DNA from: Diphasiastrum complanatum | Lineage: Eukaryota > Streptophyta > Lycopodiopsida > Lycopodiales > Lycopodiaceae | Reading direction: 5' to 3' | NCBI GenBank assembly: GCA_029204225.1 | Contig: CM055113.1 | Coordinates: 19,797,798 to 19,861,797, forward strand | DNA length: 64,000 nucleotides | In this document: in pieces, positions 1 to 10,330 of the stretch | Layout of the letters: each line of letters opens with the position of its first letter | How positions within the stretch are numbered: the stretch's first letter is position 1 | The notes under the pieces: generated by a model | Database searches by the model: none | What the model was told of the DNA's origin: nothing | Seen by the model: the letters and a program-made list of their open reading frames with translations, nothing else | Translations under genes and position numbers: made by a program

Positions 1-72
1 CTAGTAGCCATACTTACTAAAGCTCTAAGTGTTTATAAATTTGAGTTTTTTTTAGAGAAAAGCTCTTTGTAA
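1..72 (+). pseudogene. Ty1/copia polyprotein tail (end of RNase H)
   Basis: Frame 1 reads through an ILTKAL motif to a stop at 70-72. This matches the extreme C-terminus of copia RNase H (family form: ADIxTKxL followed by about 15 residues). The rest of the element lies outside the window. A polypurine tract (TTAAGGGAGAG, ending at 100) and an LTR start follow at once, which confirms the plus orientation and the assignment. Confidence 0.75.
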
Positions 73-100
73 GAAAAATGAACTAGAGCTTAAGGGAGAG

Positions 101-170
101 TGTTAAATTTAGTAAGCCTCAGATTTCTTAGTCCTACGACTATTTTCAGTTTTAGTAGTTTTTGAATTTT
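101..170 (+). repeat. 3' LTR start of the edge copia element, truncated
   Basis: TGTTAAATTTAG follows directly after the polypurine tract, as expected for a 3' LTR beginning with TG. By about 170-220 the sequence is minus-strand gypsy integrase, so only some 70 bases of LTR remain. The right edge is approximate. Confidence 0.55.
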
Positions 171-218
171 CCATCTATTCTAACCACTTCGGATACAATC
201 AAGGGCCACTTGCAACAT

Positions 219-648
219 TTAATGCATATCATGCAAGAAATCCGCAACTTTTTGGATCTTAACAGACTTTGTCTCCACATTTATCGGAGATCTAGGTTGA
301 AAATCGTACATCAACATAAACGGACTATAACCAGTAGCAAAATGTTTTCTACTATTGTAAGCAACCTCAATCAAAGGAACATAATCTTCCCACTGAGATT
401 GCTTGTGTATGATTAGTTCTCTCAGTATGGCCATCTGATTTAGGATGATCAGCAAAGCTAAAACTAAGCGAGGTTTCTAGCTTATGGAATATAGCTGACC
501 AACAGTGTCCTGTAAATGTAGGATCTTTATCACTTGGCAATCCATAAAGCCTAAATAATCTTTCCACAAAGATTTGGGCTAAATCCGAAGCCTTAGCAGT
601 TAATTTGATTGGTATAAAAGTAACTAACTTTGTTAACTTGTCCACCAC
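219..648 (-). pseudogene. gypsy integrase core (DDE) and C-terminal part
   Basis: Two overlapping frames (648 to 367, then 455 to 219) carry the rve integrase core. In the first frame the catalytic residues are D3 (VDKLTK), D40 (LPSDKD) and E76 (DGHTER). The 35-residue D-to-E gap is the family norm. The second frame supplies the following segment (WEDYVPLIEVAYN and SPFMLMYDFQPRSP). A frameshift around 370-455 separates them. An active enzyme would join retroelement cDNA to chromosomal DNA; this copy cannot be made as one protein. Confidence 0.8.
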
Positions 649-860
649 AACCCAAATAGAATCATTTTGGCATCGGGTCCTTGGAAGTCCAACAAAGGTC
701 TACATTTAACCACATAAGACTCGACAAATGGGTTGAGTTTTGTTCAATAAAACTCTCTTCTGACCAAGTCTAGAGTCCTGTGTATACCCGAATGACCTAC
801 ACATGGAACATCATGACATTCATAAAGAATCCTCTTCTTTATCTCATCATCCACTGAGAC
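649..860 (-). pseudogene. gypsy integrase N-terminal zinc finger (HHCC), degraded
   Basis: The minus-strand translation near 740-850 contains YECHDVPCVGHSGIHRTLD, the usual H2C2 zinc-finger sequence between RNase H and the integrase core. A TGA after the REFY segment and an indel separate it from the core. The second cysteine pair is only partly recognisable (VVKCRPLL). Confidence 0.6.
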
Positions 861-977
861 ACAAACTTTAATTTCTCATTTCGAAATAGTAATCCACCTT
901 GGATAGAGAGTTGTTCCGCTATCTTATTATCTTTCCTAGGAACCTGAGACCCTTGTGAGTAAATCTCTATTCCATTT

Positions 978-1436
978 TCATTTTTTCCTATCTCCACCAT
1001 CTTCCAGATGGGACCAGATTGAGAAATCTAACTCAAACCTCCCTCTGCCTTTGACATATCGGATCTCATGATCAAATTCCTGCATAAGCTCAGCCCAACG
1101 AGCTTTAGGACCTCTCAGATCGTTTTGATCACAAAAGTATTTTAGAGGCTGGTGATCTGTATAAAATATAAACTGACTACCATAAAGGTCATGCCTCCAA
1201 GTTTTAAGTGTATGTATCATAGCAAATAACTCCTTCTCCTGAGTTGTGTAACGCAACTGAGGCCCTATGAGTTTCTTGTTTTCAAACCCTATCGGCCTAT
1301 CGTCATGTAGAAGAATTGCTCCTATCGCCGAATCACTTGCATCAGTTCGCACGACGTAAGGTATATCAGGATTCACGATCTGTAAAATAGAAGCTGAAGC
1401 AACCGCTTTCTTGAGCTTCTCAAGGCATTGGTTCAA
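978..1436 (-). pseudogene. gypsy RNase H domain
   Basis: This 152-residue frame is a near-complete RNase H of the gypsy type. The metal-binding acids are present: D32 (RTDASDSAIG), E69 (TTQEKEL) and D94 (FYTDHQPLKYF). The domain would degrade the RNA strand during reverse transcription. It follows the RT pieces after a shift near 1440 and is one of the better preserved parts of this relic. Confidence 0.8.
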
Positions 1437-1445
1437 TTCATCATT

Positions 1446-2335
1446 TCACTCAATAGGTGGACTAGGTTGACCTCTCTTTTTCTTGTTATTAACTCTGCCT
1501 TTAGTCAAATAATTTAAGGGTGCCGCTACCTTTGCATAATCTTCAATTGACTTACGAAAGAGAACTTTAAAATCGAAAGAAGATCTAACTTCTCTAACTG
1601 TCTTCGGTATTGGCCACTCAAGCACTATCTTGACCTTACTCTCATCAATCTTCAAGTGATCTTATGACCGAGATACAATAATGCATGCTTAAAGAACTAA
1701 ATTCTTTAGCATACAGTTTCTCTCGTTTGAGATTATCTAAGATAGTCTTAAGATGACTCAAATGCTCCTTAAGTGTCCTATGGTAGATGAGAATATAATA
1801 TAAGCATACAACCACACACTTTCTCAGATATGGACGAAAAAAATTGTTCATCATCTGCTGGAACATAGCTGGTGCATTTGCCAACCCAAAACGAAGCACG
1901 AGAAATTCATAATGATCAAGTCTCGTCCGAAAATCAGTCTTTTGCACATCACTCGGATGAATCCTAATCTGATGATATCCGGTTCTAAGGTCTATCTTTG
2001 TGAAGTATTTAGCTGCATCTAGTCAATCTACCAAATCATCCATCCAAGGCAATGGATATTTATTTTTACTAGTTACCTCATTCAACCCCTTGTATTTAAC
2101 ACACAAATAGAAGCCTCCATCTTTCTTCACTTTCAGAAGAATAGGAACTTGGCTGAATATGACCCATCTTCAAATTATTTTCAATTTGCTTAGTAATCTC
2201 TATCTCTTCTTCTAAGAAAACCGATATGGTTGTCTAGAGATAGGGTGACTACTTGGAACTAACTCAATCTTATGGTCTAGCAACATGGATGGTGGTATTC
2301 CATGAGGTAATTCTTCAAGAAACACATCTTGAAAT
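1446..2335 (-). pseudogene. gypsy reverse transcriptase, multiply broken, YxDD lost
   Basis: From 2335 downward the minus strand gives the RT entry (SEFQDVFLEELPHG, then DHKIELVPSSHPISRQPYR), fragments of the palm domain, FGLANAPAMFQQMMN (1947 to 1645) and the connection region (1655 to 1446). The catalytic box, normally VVFLDDILI, reads VVVCLYYILI here, so both catalytic aspartates are tyrosines. There are several frameshifts and stops. The enzyme is certainly dead. Confidence 0.8.
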
Positions 2336-3028
2336 TCAGACAATATCATTCTTCTCCATTTGCTCCTTATCTAAGTCTACTAGGTTAATAATATTTGACA
2401 ATTTACAACTACTTAGATGCATTTCAGATAAATCCAAAATTGGCTTAGCAAATAGAAAATAAACTTCATAATAAAAAATTTCCATTACATTAGCAAATGA
2501 ATTCATCCCAAATGGATGTACATATTTGTCTCCAAACAGTGTGACTATTTTTTTACCCTTCAGAAAAGAGAGAACATGCTTCTCAAAATCTATATCAGGA
2601 TGCTTATTAAATAACCACTCGTACCCTAGAATTATATCCGTACATGCTAAATCTAAAACATGGAAATCTATTAACTCTCTATAATCTTGTATCCATACCT
2701 GGAGCCTTGGAACGTTAATATCCCATGTCTCCAACTCCACACCTGAAGCTAGATATACTCTGTATCTATGGTTACTGGCTTCAGTTTTTGGGCCAAGTTT
2801 TTGCACAAGACCAGAGTTAATAAAATTATGAATGGATCCACTATCCACTAAAATACTAACTTCATGTCCTTTAACAGTGCCTTTCAAACGAAATAATTCA
2901 TTTGGCAAGAATGGGTCAATACTATAAGAACAATCACACTCACGATTAACTTTGTTAATTTCCAACTTAAAATTTTCTTTACCTGGCATCTCAATGACTT
3001 GAGTTGCACCTTTCTTTTGTTCTAGCAA
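2336..3028 (-). pseudogene. gypsy aspartic protease region
   Basis: This 230-residue frame contains an aspartic protease of the retropepsin-like gypsy type: ILVDSGSIHNFI holds the catalytic DSG, and DIILGYEWL is the conserved downstream flap/ILG motif. It would process the Gag-Pol precursor. It lies between the zinc knuckle and RT as expected and stays open at both ends into neighbouring frames. Confidence 0.8.
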
Positions 3029-3282
3029 AAATTCATAACGTGTCTAGACTTAGAACAATGAAAACACACATTCCTTTTTCTAGCCTTTTTTTGGGACACA
3101 TGTTTCTTTTGTCTAAACTCATAGGCAGCTTGATCCAGTTCATCAAAATACTTGGATTTATTTCCATGAACTCTTTTCTTTCCTTTCTTTTGGCTGGGTC
3201 CCGATGGATAAGCCTGTAATTGCTTTCTAGATGCCACCACTGTGGAATCATATGCTTTTGCAACCCGTACAACGTCATCCAT
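3022..3282 (-). pseudogene. gypsy gag C-terminus with one CCHC zinc knuckle
   Basis: The 86-residue frame ends in CFHCSKSRHVMNFC, a CX2CX4HX4C knuckle that binds RNA during packaging, preceded by a lysine-rich segment. The N-terminal capsid part of gag is absent: upstream (3283-3470) is short open sequence without a gag signature. Confidence 0.65.
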
Positions 3283-3873
3283 ACACTAGATTGACGATCT
3301 ACTGGCGATTTTCTTGATCTCGTACACGATATTGGCGCTCTCCATTTCTGTGTATCTGTCATCGCTTCCCCACCATCTCCACTGCCTATCAGCCATCCTC
3401 GTTTGTTTCCCATTGAGAGCGCCATCACAAACCATCTCCAAACCTAAGATCGCCAATGGAAAACAAAACATTTGAAACTTTTTGCATGCTGAGGGGTAGT
3501 GTCACGCAAGCACTCATCACGCTTCCATTACACTATTGAATATCACGTCATAATCATCAACACTTGTTATTCATCATCACCATACATTCGTTTCCACAGA
3601 AACCTACCTGTCTTACATCTCCATCTCTGCCCACTATCTTCACCTCTACAGCTCCTTCACAACCATATACCCCCACCTCCATTTTAACAAACTTCTACTT
3701 TCCATCGTTCTTATCCCACCTCATTCTGTTCCAATCTTTTTATTTCATTTGACACACATCCTCCACACCGTTCTATCCCCAACACCTCTGCTTTCACACA
3801 TCTTCCCTTCCCAACCTCAGTTCTTCACATTTCTTTCCATTCGCACCCTAACTCCCTTCACACAGACTTCCTC

Positions 3874-3969
3874 TCACATCTCAACCGACGCCCTCCGCTC
3901 ACATCTCAACCGACGCCCTCCGCTCACATCTCAACCGACACCCTCCGATCACATCTCAACCGACACCCG
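3874..3969. repeat. 25-bp tandem repeat, about 3.8 copies
   Basis: Four units begin TCACATCTCAACCGAC at 3874, 3899, 3924 and 3949. The first two are identical, the third differs at two positions and the last is cut at 21 bases. The array lies in a cytosine/thymine-rich tract (3500-4030) just upstream of the 126-aa ORF. Confidence 0.9.
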
Positions 3970-4034
3970 TTCACCTTGTCTGCCTTCTCGACCGACACCT
4001 TTTTTCCAGAACCCTGTTTCCCAATTTTTTCATC

Positions 4035-4415
4035 ATGTCTATCAACCCTGCCTCCAATTCTGATGACCCTGATGCCAATAAGCTCGACATCCAATTGTCC
4101 AAATTGGATATTACTGAAATGCAACACTGGTACCAACAGGCAGTATCCTTCTTTAAATTCATTGACTTCCAGATGCCTATCTTGATGAGGTATCAAAGCC
4201 CGTACCTAATGCACATGATATATGCCAACTACAATGCTACAGCAAGGTCGTGCCAGCTAATAGTTCCTCCTGGGAGGAACTATGTTTATAACATATCATT
4301 TGCACCGGCCTACAACCTTTTGGGTTCCCACGAGGACCAAATGCTGTCACCAAGACACTTCAAAACTAACTTGACAATGACAGCAGCCACCCACGATCTC
4401 CAACAGACAGCATAA
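4035..4415 (+). CDS. Hypothetical 126-aa protein
   Basis: This ATG-initiated ORF lies just after a pyrimidine-rich leader and ends in TAA. I do not recognise a family. The N-terminal 30 residues are Asp/Ser-rich, and the middle is aromatic and methionine-rich (MQHWYQQAV, MRYQSPYLMHMIYANYN). There is no signal peptide or clear membrane segment. A consensus AATAAA at 4471 follows the stop, so an expressed small gene is possible. A gag-like leader ORF of a lost retroelement is the alternative. It is the only uninterrupted unknown ORF between two element remnants here. Confidence 0.35.
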   Translation: MSINPASNSDDPDANKLDIQLSKLDITEMQHWYQQAVSFFKFIDFQMPILMRYQSPYLMHMIYANYNATARSCQLIVPPGRNYVYNISFAPAYNLLGSHEDQMLSPRHFKTNLTMTAATHDLQQTA

Positions 4416-4470
4416 CGGCTCTACGCTTTTCATATGCACTAATGTAAAATTGTATATGGTTGATCATTGT

Positions 4471-4476
4471 AATAAA
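4471..4476 (+). terminator. Possible polyadenylation signal (AATAAA)
   Basis: AATAAA lies 56 bases after the stop of the 126-aa ORF, in a TG-rich 3'-UTR-like stretch. It is suggestive only, because the hexamer is common by chance in AT-rich DNA. Confidence 0.35.
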
Positions 4477-5322
4477 ATATTGATGTAATCAATGAGACAG
4501 ACATTGTAGATGCTTTCATGCATTTGTGAGCACATTGTTTCACCCGCAATTGTCTTGTGCTCACCTGCATCACTTACTGTCTAGTTCTGCGTTTAGATTC
4601 TTTGTTAGTATTGCATGCTTTCCACTTTTTGTATGACTTTCTGATTGACTTGTCTGATTATCTGCTCTTTGCTTCCGCACACAACCGTGCAGTTCAAATT
4701 TACTATTATGTTCGCCTACTTAGTTATCAGTAGTGCATGCACCGAGGGAACTCGTCGGACCCTGCCTTCGAGCAGTAGTAGGATCGTCCCAATCCGATTC
4801 GTTCGACAAGTTCGACTTCTATCGTTGTCGGGACCTCACTCGATCCGTTCCCAACAAAATGGTGGTCTACCTAGTTACTAGCCTATTTACGAAAATAAAA
4901 TTCAATTTTTCAAAAAAGTTAGTGCATGCCAAGTTTAATGCATGCAGGATGTTTCGAAACGATTTCGATATGTGACAGTGCCTGTGAATATGATAGATCG
5001 ATCTTTTTAATCGATTCTCACAGTTGGTCCATTTCGAACAGATTTCAAAAATCCCAATTTTTTCGTAAATTTTAAAATTGGTCCTAAGAAGCTGTTGTGT
5101 TTTAAATCAATCTGATATTGATTAAACAAAATTTTCTTAATGAGTTAAAGACCTTGCTTAGTAATATCGGCCAGTTAAAAAGGCCCAAAACATTTCACTT
5201 GTTAGTTGAAGACTTGGATCTTGACTAATTAAGTTGATTTTGTGTTTCGGGAAATCAATATGGCAGATGATAATGTAACTACAGCTCTCATGTCTAGGTG
5301 CCGATGCCTACCTATCTACAGA
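4477..5322. other. Intergenic stretch without recognisable genes
   Basis: AT-rich sequence with short open frames only. A GC-richer patch around 4740-4830 (CGTCGGACC, CGTTCGACAAG) shows no family signature. The stretch ends at the copia A insertion site. Confidence 0.5.
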
Positions 5323-5327
5323 TTTGT

Positions 5328-5959
5328 TGTGAAAGATTCAACTAGTTTGATCATATTTGCTTTATTTCCATATTTGGCATATTGAGGCCAACTTTGTTTC
5401 TAGACTTAGAGATTGACTTTTTAAAGTTCATTAGTCTAAATGTCATTTGAATAAACACTTTTTGAAAGTGTGGGAAACTTAGAAGGCAAGTTTGAGTATA
5501 TTCAAATTTGAATGTTGGGTACTTTGAATCTAAACCCAAAAATAGTAGGATTAGCATTTTGGAGGGAAAGCCAAGTGGCCTATTATAAAAGGATGTAACT
5601 CGTTGAGAGACATATCTTCTCTCTTCTCTATCTCATTTCATGCTTATACATGGTTCTCTTGGGTTCTACTATCCATTGGTGCACGATACTTGTGATTGCA
5701 TGCAATTCTATGTGTAGAATGATCTATATTTGTTATATTTGGATCCACACGTGTGAAATACAGTAGCTTGCTGGTTTTGTACGGACAGCAACAGTACATA
5801 ATTATTTGATTCATGTTTGATCAAGTTCTATTAGAAGTTTCATCTCATTTTGTGTGTAGATGCTGATTTTTCTACATTGGTGAGATTGGTAGAGTATTTC
5901 TCTTTGTAACCCAAGATCTTTCAAGTGGATTGGATCATAATGATATGAAATCCTTCACA
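5328..5959 (+). repeat. Copia A 5' LTR (632 bp)
   Basis: Begins TGTGAAAGATTC and ends CTTCACA immediately before the primer binding site. It contains a TATAAAAG box (5584-5591) and the palindrome CACACGTGTG (5746-5755). It is closely similar to the copia B LTRs, so A and B belong to one family. Confidence 0.92.
5584..5591 (+). promoter_or_regulatory. LTR TATA box of copia A
   Basis: TATAAAAG in the 5' LTR at the position where copia B has the same box. In the 3' LTR of copia A the matching site reads TATTAAAG, so the downstream promoter copy is damaged. The transcription start would lie about 30 bases downstream. Confidence 0.6.
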
Positions 5960-5971
5960 TGGTCTCAGAGC
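5960..5971 (+). other. Primer binding site (initiator Met tRNA)
   Basis: TGGTCTCAGAGC directly follows the 5' LTR. It matches the plant copia primer site TGGTATCAGAGC at 11 of 12 positions; copia B keeps the consensus. The 3' end of initiator tRNA-Met would prime minus-strand cDNA synthesis here. Confidence 0.85.
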
Positions 5972-6529
5972 TTGTGTTTCAGGTTATGAAGGAGGAAATC
6001 AAATCTATCAATGCTTTGGTGAAGATATCAAGACTAGAGCATGCTAGAGTTGTAGATTAGATCTTTTGTAGATCAAAACCCTATATAGGTTTACAAACTT
6101 AATTAATTCCGAATTTTGATTTCACATACTAGACTTGGCCAATTTTTGGATCATTGGATCAGCCTAAGTGGTGGCTATTAGATTGCATAATCAAGATTTC
6201 AGCATTTGCATGTAGATTTAGAATAGTCAATCTTTTGCGATTTTGACAAAACTCTAATTTTGATTGGATCTGTAGATAGTGAGGTTGATGGACTTCATTT
6301 GAGTGTGTTTCAATCTTAGGAAGTGACAAAAGTCATTAGATTGAGAATAGATCATAGGTTGATCAAGCTTCCATGATTCTATTTGTTGATTTGCTTGGTA
6401 TAAGTGCTAGAAGAGAATTTTTGAGATAGTTTCAAATCTTGGTGATTTCTTTTGAAAGCATTTGTTGTTGTTCAAAGGAGTGCTTTGTGCATTAAAACAG
6501 GTTGAAAGAGAAGATCAGGTCAATGCTAC

Positions 6530-7319
6530 ATGGCAACCTCAATTGGAGTCATGTTGGAAGCCAATGATAGGCTTACCTCAAATAACTATTCATTGTGGAA
6601 AGTGAGGATGGAATCACTTCTTGAGATGAATGGTGTTTTGGATATTGTTGTAGGTCTGGAGAGGCCAGCAATACAACAAGAACAAATGAGGTATGACAAG
6701 AGGGCCAAAATAGCATTACACATGATCAAGATGAATGTTACCAATGAATTTCTCAAAGAAGTTGGTAAGTGCACATCGTCAAAGGATGTTTGGCATTCAT
6801 TAGTGAAGCTTTATGAATCCAAGTCTACTTCTAGAGCGTTGACTCCAAGAAGGCAAATATTTCAATGTTTGCAAAAGAATGAAGAGAGTCCAAATATTTC
6901 TGTTTTGAGAGTGACGGCTTTGAATGATGAGTTAGCTTGCATTGATGAGAGGATTGGGAAAGGAGAGCTTGTTCAAGCTGTTCTTAATGGCTTGTTGGAT
7001 GCTCATTCTAACATTGTTCAAAGTATTGCTATTCAAAAGACTTTGCCAAGTTTGATGGATCTTCAAGAGATCTTGATCAATGAAGAATATAGGCTTCAAG
7101 CAAGAGGTGGATCTACATCGACACTTCAAGAGGATGCTATGTTCGCAGAGGGAAAATTCAAGGGCAAAACCAAAAGTAAGTGGTCAAAGGGCAAGATCAA
7201 GTGGATGCTTCTTCAAGTGACAAAAAGAAGGATAGATCAAAGCTCAAGTGCTTCTATTGTGGCATCAAAGAACACTTTGCAAGTGAGTGCTACAAGAAGA
7301 AGAGAGATTATTGTGGCAT
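6530..7319 (+). pseudogene. Copia A gag with zinc knuckle
   Basis: Starts MATSIGVMLEANDRL, the usual N-terminus of copia gag (UBN2/gag-polypeptide family), with NNYSLWKVRMESLLEMN and LVQAVLNGLLD typical of the capsid-like domain. A frameshift near 7180 moves the CCHC knuckle (CFYCGIKEHFASEC, about 7240-7281) into the next frame. The leader from the PBS to this ATG is about 560 bases. The reading is cut at about 7320 by the first inverted RT block. Confidence 0.85.
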
Positions 7320-7323
7320 CAAA

Positions 7324-7448
7324 ATTAGATCAAGTCTAGTAATGGTTAGATATATGAGTGAACCAACTAGCTTCCTATAGAGAGTAATGTCCCCGAAGGA
7401 TCTTTCATTACCTCTTATAGTTAGCTTTACATGAGACTCCATAGGTGA
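7324..7448 (-). pseudogene. Inverted copia RT fragment 1 (C-terminal RT)
   Basis: On the minus strand this reads MESHVKLTIRGNE and LYRKLVGSLIYLTITR, the copia RT segment that follows the IDxPME motif; the same segment occurs in copia C near 25570-25680. It lies opposite to the rest of copia A, between zinc knuckle and protease. It continues exactly the text broken off at 7848 in the second inverted block. Confidence 0.8.
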
Positions 7449-7847
7449 ATGATCAAGTGTGGTATGTTGACTCGGGAGCCACAAGACACATGACATGTAA
7501 CAAGAATTGGTTCAATAGCTTGAAAGTGTTGGATAATGGAACGTCCGTTTCACAAGCAAATGGCGATGTGTGCATGATCAAGGGGATAAGCATCGTTTTA
7601 GTCCAACTACCTGATGGCAAAAGCAGGATGATCAGGGAGGTACCAAGTTTGAAGAAAAATCTACTTTCTGTTGGAGTCATTACCGATCAAAAGTTGAAAG
7701 TAGAATTGGCCCATGATCGTTGTTTTGTAAAAGATGTGAACCAAAAGTTCAAAGTTATTGCGGATGGAGTAAGGGAGCCCAATACAAAATTGTACAGGCT
7801 GAATGCTACAATCAAGGGGCAACATGGACTTGTATCATCCATTCCAT
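7445..7847 (+). pseudogene. Copia A protease segment
   Basis: Plus-strand frame with WYVDSGATRHMT: the catalytic aspartate (D9 of the frame) is in the copia-type DSGA motif. It is followed by the conserved VPSLKKNLLSVG region. It would cleave the Gag-Pol precursor. The GAG-pre-integrase segment (WHxRxGH) that should follow is missing; inverted RT sequence begins instead. The segment itself separates the two inverted RT blocks. Confidence 0.8.
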
Positions 7848-8557
7848 CGCAATCAATAGCTTTTGCATCTACCATATGAAATCTTTCTAGAATAGAATTA
7901 GCATACTTCTCTTGACAAATGAAAGTAGATTGAAGACTAATGACTTTTATTCCTAAAATATAATGCAAATTAGCAAGATCATGCACCTCAAACTCCTTCT
8001 TAAGAGCATTCTTGATATCCTTCACATTTTGATTGTCTCCACCACTCAAGATGATATCATCCACATAGATTAGCAAGATGGTAACATCATTTCCAGCAAA
8101 CCTATAATAAAGTGAATGATCATACTCACTCATAACAAAGCCTTGAGGGAGTAAAAAAGTGTAACAGCTTCGCATACCAACTCCTTGATGCTTGCTTAAG
8201 ACCATACAAACTCTTTTGTAGAAGACACACATGATTTGGCTTTGTTGATGAAATGTAGCTCTCGGGTTGCTCCATGTATACTTCCTCCTCAAGATCACCA
8301 TTCAAGAATGCATTTGAAATGTCCATTTGCCATAGATCTCATCCATAAAGTGTAGCAAGTGAACTGATGACTCAAATGCTTACCATCTTTGCCACGGGTG
8401 CAAAGGTCTCATCACAGTCAATTCCTTGTTGTTGAGCACATCCTTTTGCCACTAGCCTTGCCTTGTACTTGTTGATAGATCCATCTTGGTTTGTCTTCAC
8501 CTTGAAGATCCATTTGCATCCAATAGCTTTCTTGTCCTTAGGCAACTGTGGCATCAA
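7848..8557 (-). pseudogene. Inverted copia RT fragment 2 (main RT body)
   Basis: Read from 8557 downward: [75 protein letters not shown] (catalytic YVDD intact) and ILGIKVISLQSTFICQEKYA. This is the whole copia RT palm and fingers in at least three frames. It breaks off at about 7848 inside the DAKAID motif, and the text resumes at 7448. It lies between plus-strand protease and plus-strand integrase. Confidence 0.85.
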
Positions 8558-8559
8558 AT

Positions 8560-9361
8560 ATGTTTGTGAGTCTTGTGCTTTGTCTAAGTCACATAGACTA
8601 CCTTATACTAGATCTATATCTAGATCTACAAAGCCTTTTCAACTTGTACATTTGAATATTCATGGATTTACTACAATTAGCAATAGTGGAGCTAAGATGT
8701 ATGTAACATTCATTGATGATTTTAATAGATTTTGTTGGATCTATCTACTAAAGAGCAAGGATGAAGTGTATGATGTCTTTGTCAAGTTCAAGAATGCAAG
8801 GGAGAACCAACTTTCCACAAGGATCAAGTGCTTAAGGAGTGAAATGGTGGTGAGTACATATCTACCAAGTTCAAGGCCTTTTGTGATGAGCATGGGATCA
8901 AGAGGGAGTATACAGCATCAAGGACCCCACAACAAAATGGAGTGGCTGAAAGGAAGAATATGATTATATGTGAAAGTGCCAAAGCCATGAAGTTAAGTGC
9001 TAACCTTGACAAAGCAGTTTGGGATCAAGCTTTGTTGTGTGCCAATTTCTTGTGCAATAGGTGGCCGAGTGCTATTTTGGATGGAAGGACACCTTTTGAG
9101 ATGCTATTCAAGAGGAGGCCGAGTGTCAACTTTCTAAGAACCTTTGGATGCACATGCTATGTCAACGTTACTCTTGATGATAGGACCAAGGAGGATCCAT
9201 CTTCAAGAAGACGTAGTTTTGTTGGATATAGTGAGGTGAGTAAAACCTACAAGGTTTACATTCCTTCTACTAGCAAAGTGATTGTTGGTAGAGATGTCAT
9301 CTTTGATGAGGGGAACATTCCAAAAATGTCTTCAAGCATGATTGATAATGGTGTGGATTGA
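8560..9361 (+). pseudogene. Copia A integrase
   Basis: Starts inside the zinc finger (CESCALSKSHRLPY) and runs through the rve core to the C-terminal FVGYSEVSKTYKVY and FDEG motifs. The first catalytic acid is lost (LVHLNIHG where copia C has LIHSDVHS). A one-base deletion near 8842 destroys the SDNGGEY box. The third acid survives in GVAERKN at the second frame's start (about 8938). The HHCC histidines are missing because inverted RT replaces that region. Confidence 0.82.
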
Positions 9362-9397
9362 TCTAACATTCTTGATGTTGATGGAAAAGATCCTACT

Positions 9398-9739
9398 TTG
9401 GATGGTGATGATGATGGACCTTCATCAAGTCAAAAGCCAAGGAGAACATCAAGAGAAAGACAAGTATCTTTGAGGCTCACATATGATCAAAAGGATAAGC
9501 AAGTAGTTTCTGGAAATTATGTTGCTTTTCTAACCTCTTTTGATGAACCTACAAGTGTAGATCAAACAAGGAAAGAAGAGGAGTGGATCCAAGCAATGGA
9601 TCTTGAGTATCAAGCTCTTATGAAGAATGAAACATCTTTTGGAGGATCTTCTTGTGTAGATGGAGCTACGCAAGTGGATGGATGTTATCTTGCTGTAAAA
9701 TCAAGTAATAGATCTGGAAAACAAATTTTGTTCAAATAA
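9398..9739 (+). pseudogene. Copia A integrase-RT linker, then lineage-specific sequence
   Basis: The 113-residue frame opens with the acidic/Ser linker (SSSQKPRRTSRER, LRLTYDQKDKQ) and the first RT residues (EEEWIQAMDLEYQALMKNE). It then switches abruptly after residue about 80 to SSCVDGATQVDG, which is not RT but matches copia B near 20600. RT on the plus strand is therefore deleted and replaced. Confidence 0.65.
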
Positions 9740-10330
9740 TTTGATGGTCAAGTTGATGATCAAGAGGTTGATCTCAAAGGGCTTCAACAAGGCAAAAAGG
9801 AAGTTGGCAATTTGGAGCTAGTCAAGAGCATCAAAGGAGAGTCAATTGGCAAAGATGTTATGAATCTATTTTTTCAGCTTATTGAAGACTCAAGGAGAAT
9901 CAAGGAAGTGTTGTTCAAGTCTACTTTACTTGTTCTATCTCATGTTTGAGCATTTTCATGTGGATGTGTGCAAATTGTCAAGATATGGTCAAACTAGCTA
10001 CATTGGTGAACATCATTTTGATGTTGGATTTGTACTAGCATTTTTGGCTGATTTTGCTAATGGAAATGAAGCTACTGGAGGCTCATTATGTCACTCATTC
10101 ATGGCCAAGTCATCAAGTGATGATGACATCTTATGGCAAGATGGAGATGGAGGCTCATTCATGGAGTGTCATGGTGGATACATGGCAACAAAGGACAAAG
10201 GAGGAAACATGCAAGCAAAAGTTGATCACTCACATTTATTGTTTGTTTGCTGTATTTTTCCAGAGAGTTCAGAGCTGGAAGCATGGTGGAATCATCTCAT
10301 TTACATGCTATGTGATTTTTCATGGCTCAT
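9640..10330 (+). repeat. RT-replacing segment shared by copia A and B
   Basis: This sequence is also present, in the same order, in copia B (about 20580-21290), including CTTCTTGTGTAGATG, GGAAAACAAATTTTG and ATGGAGATGGAGGCTCATTC. Two frames stay open over about 100 codons in both copies and the few length differences are multiples of three. I see no known protein family. It could be a 3' untranslated module or an extra ORF of this copia family. Confidence 0.6.

Larger units (their letters stand above)
170..3300 (-). mobile_element. Degenerate Ty3/gypsy element (gag end to integrase)
   Basis: Read on the minus strand from 3282 down to about 219, the order is gag zinc knuckle, protease, RT, RNase H, integrase zinc finger and integrase core. 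This is the Ty3/gypsy order. The frame breaks repeatedly and no flanking LTR is visible, so it is an old truncated copy. It abuts a copia LTR fragment at its 3' side. Confidence 0.85.
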
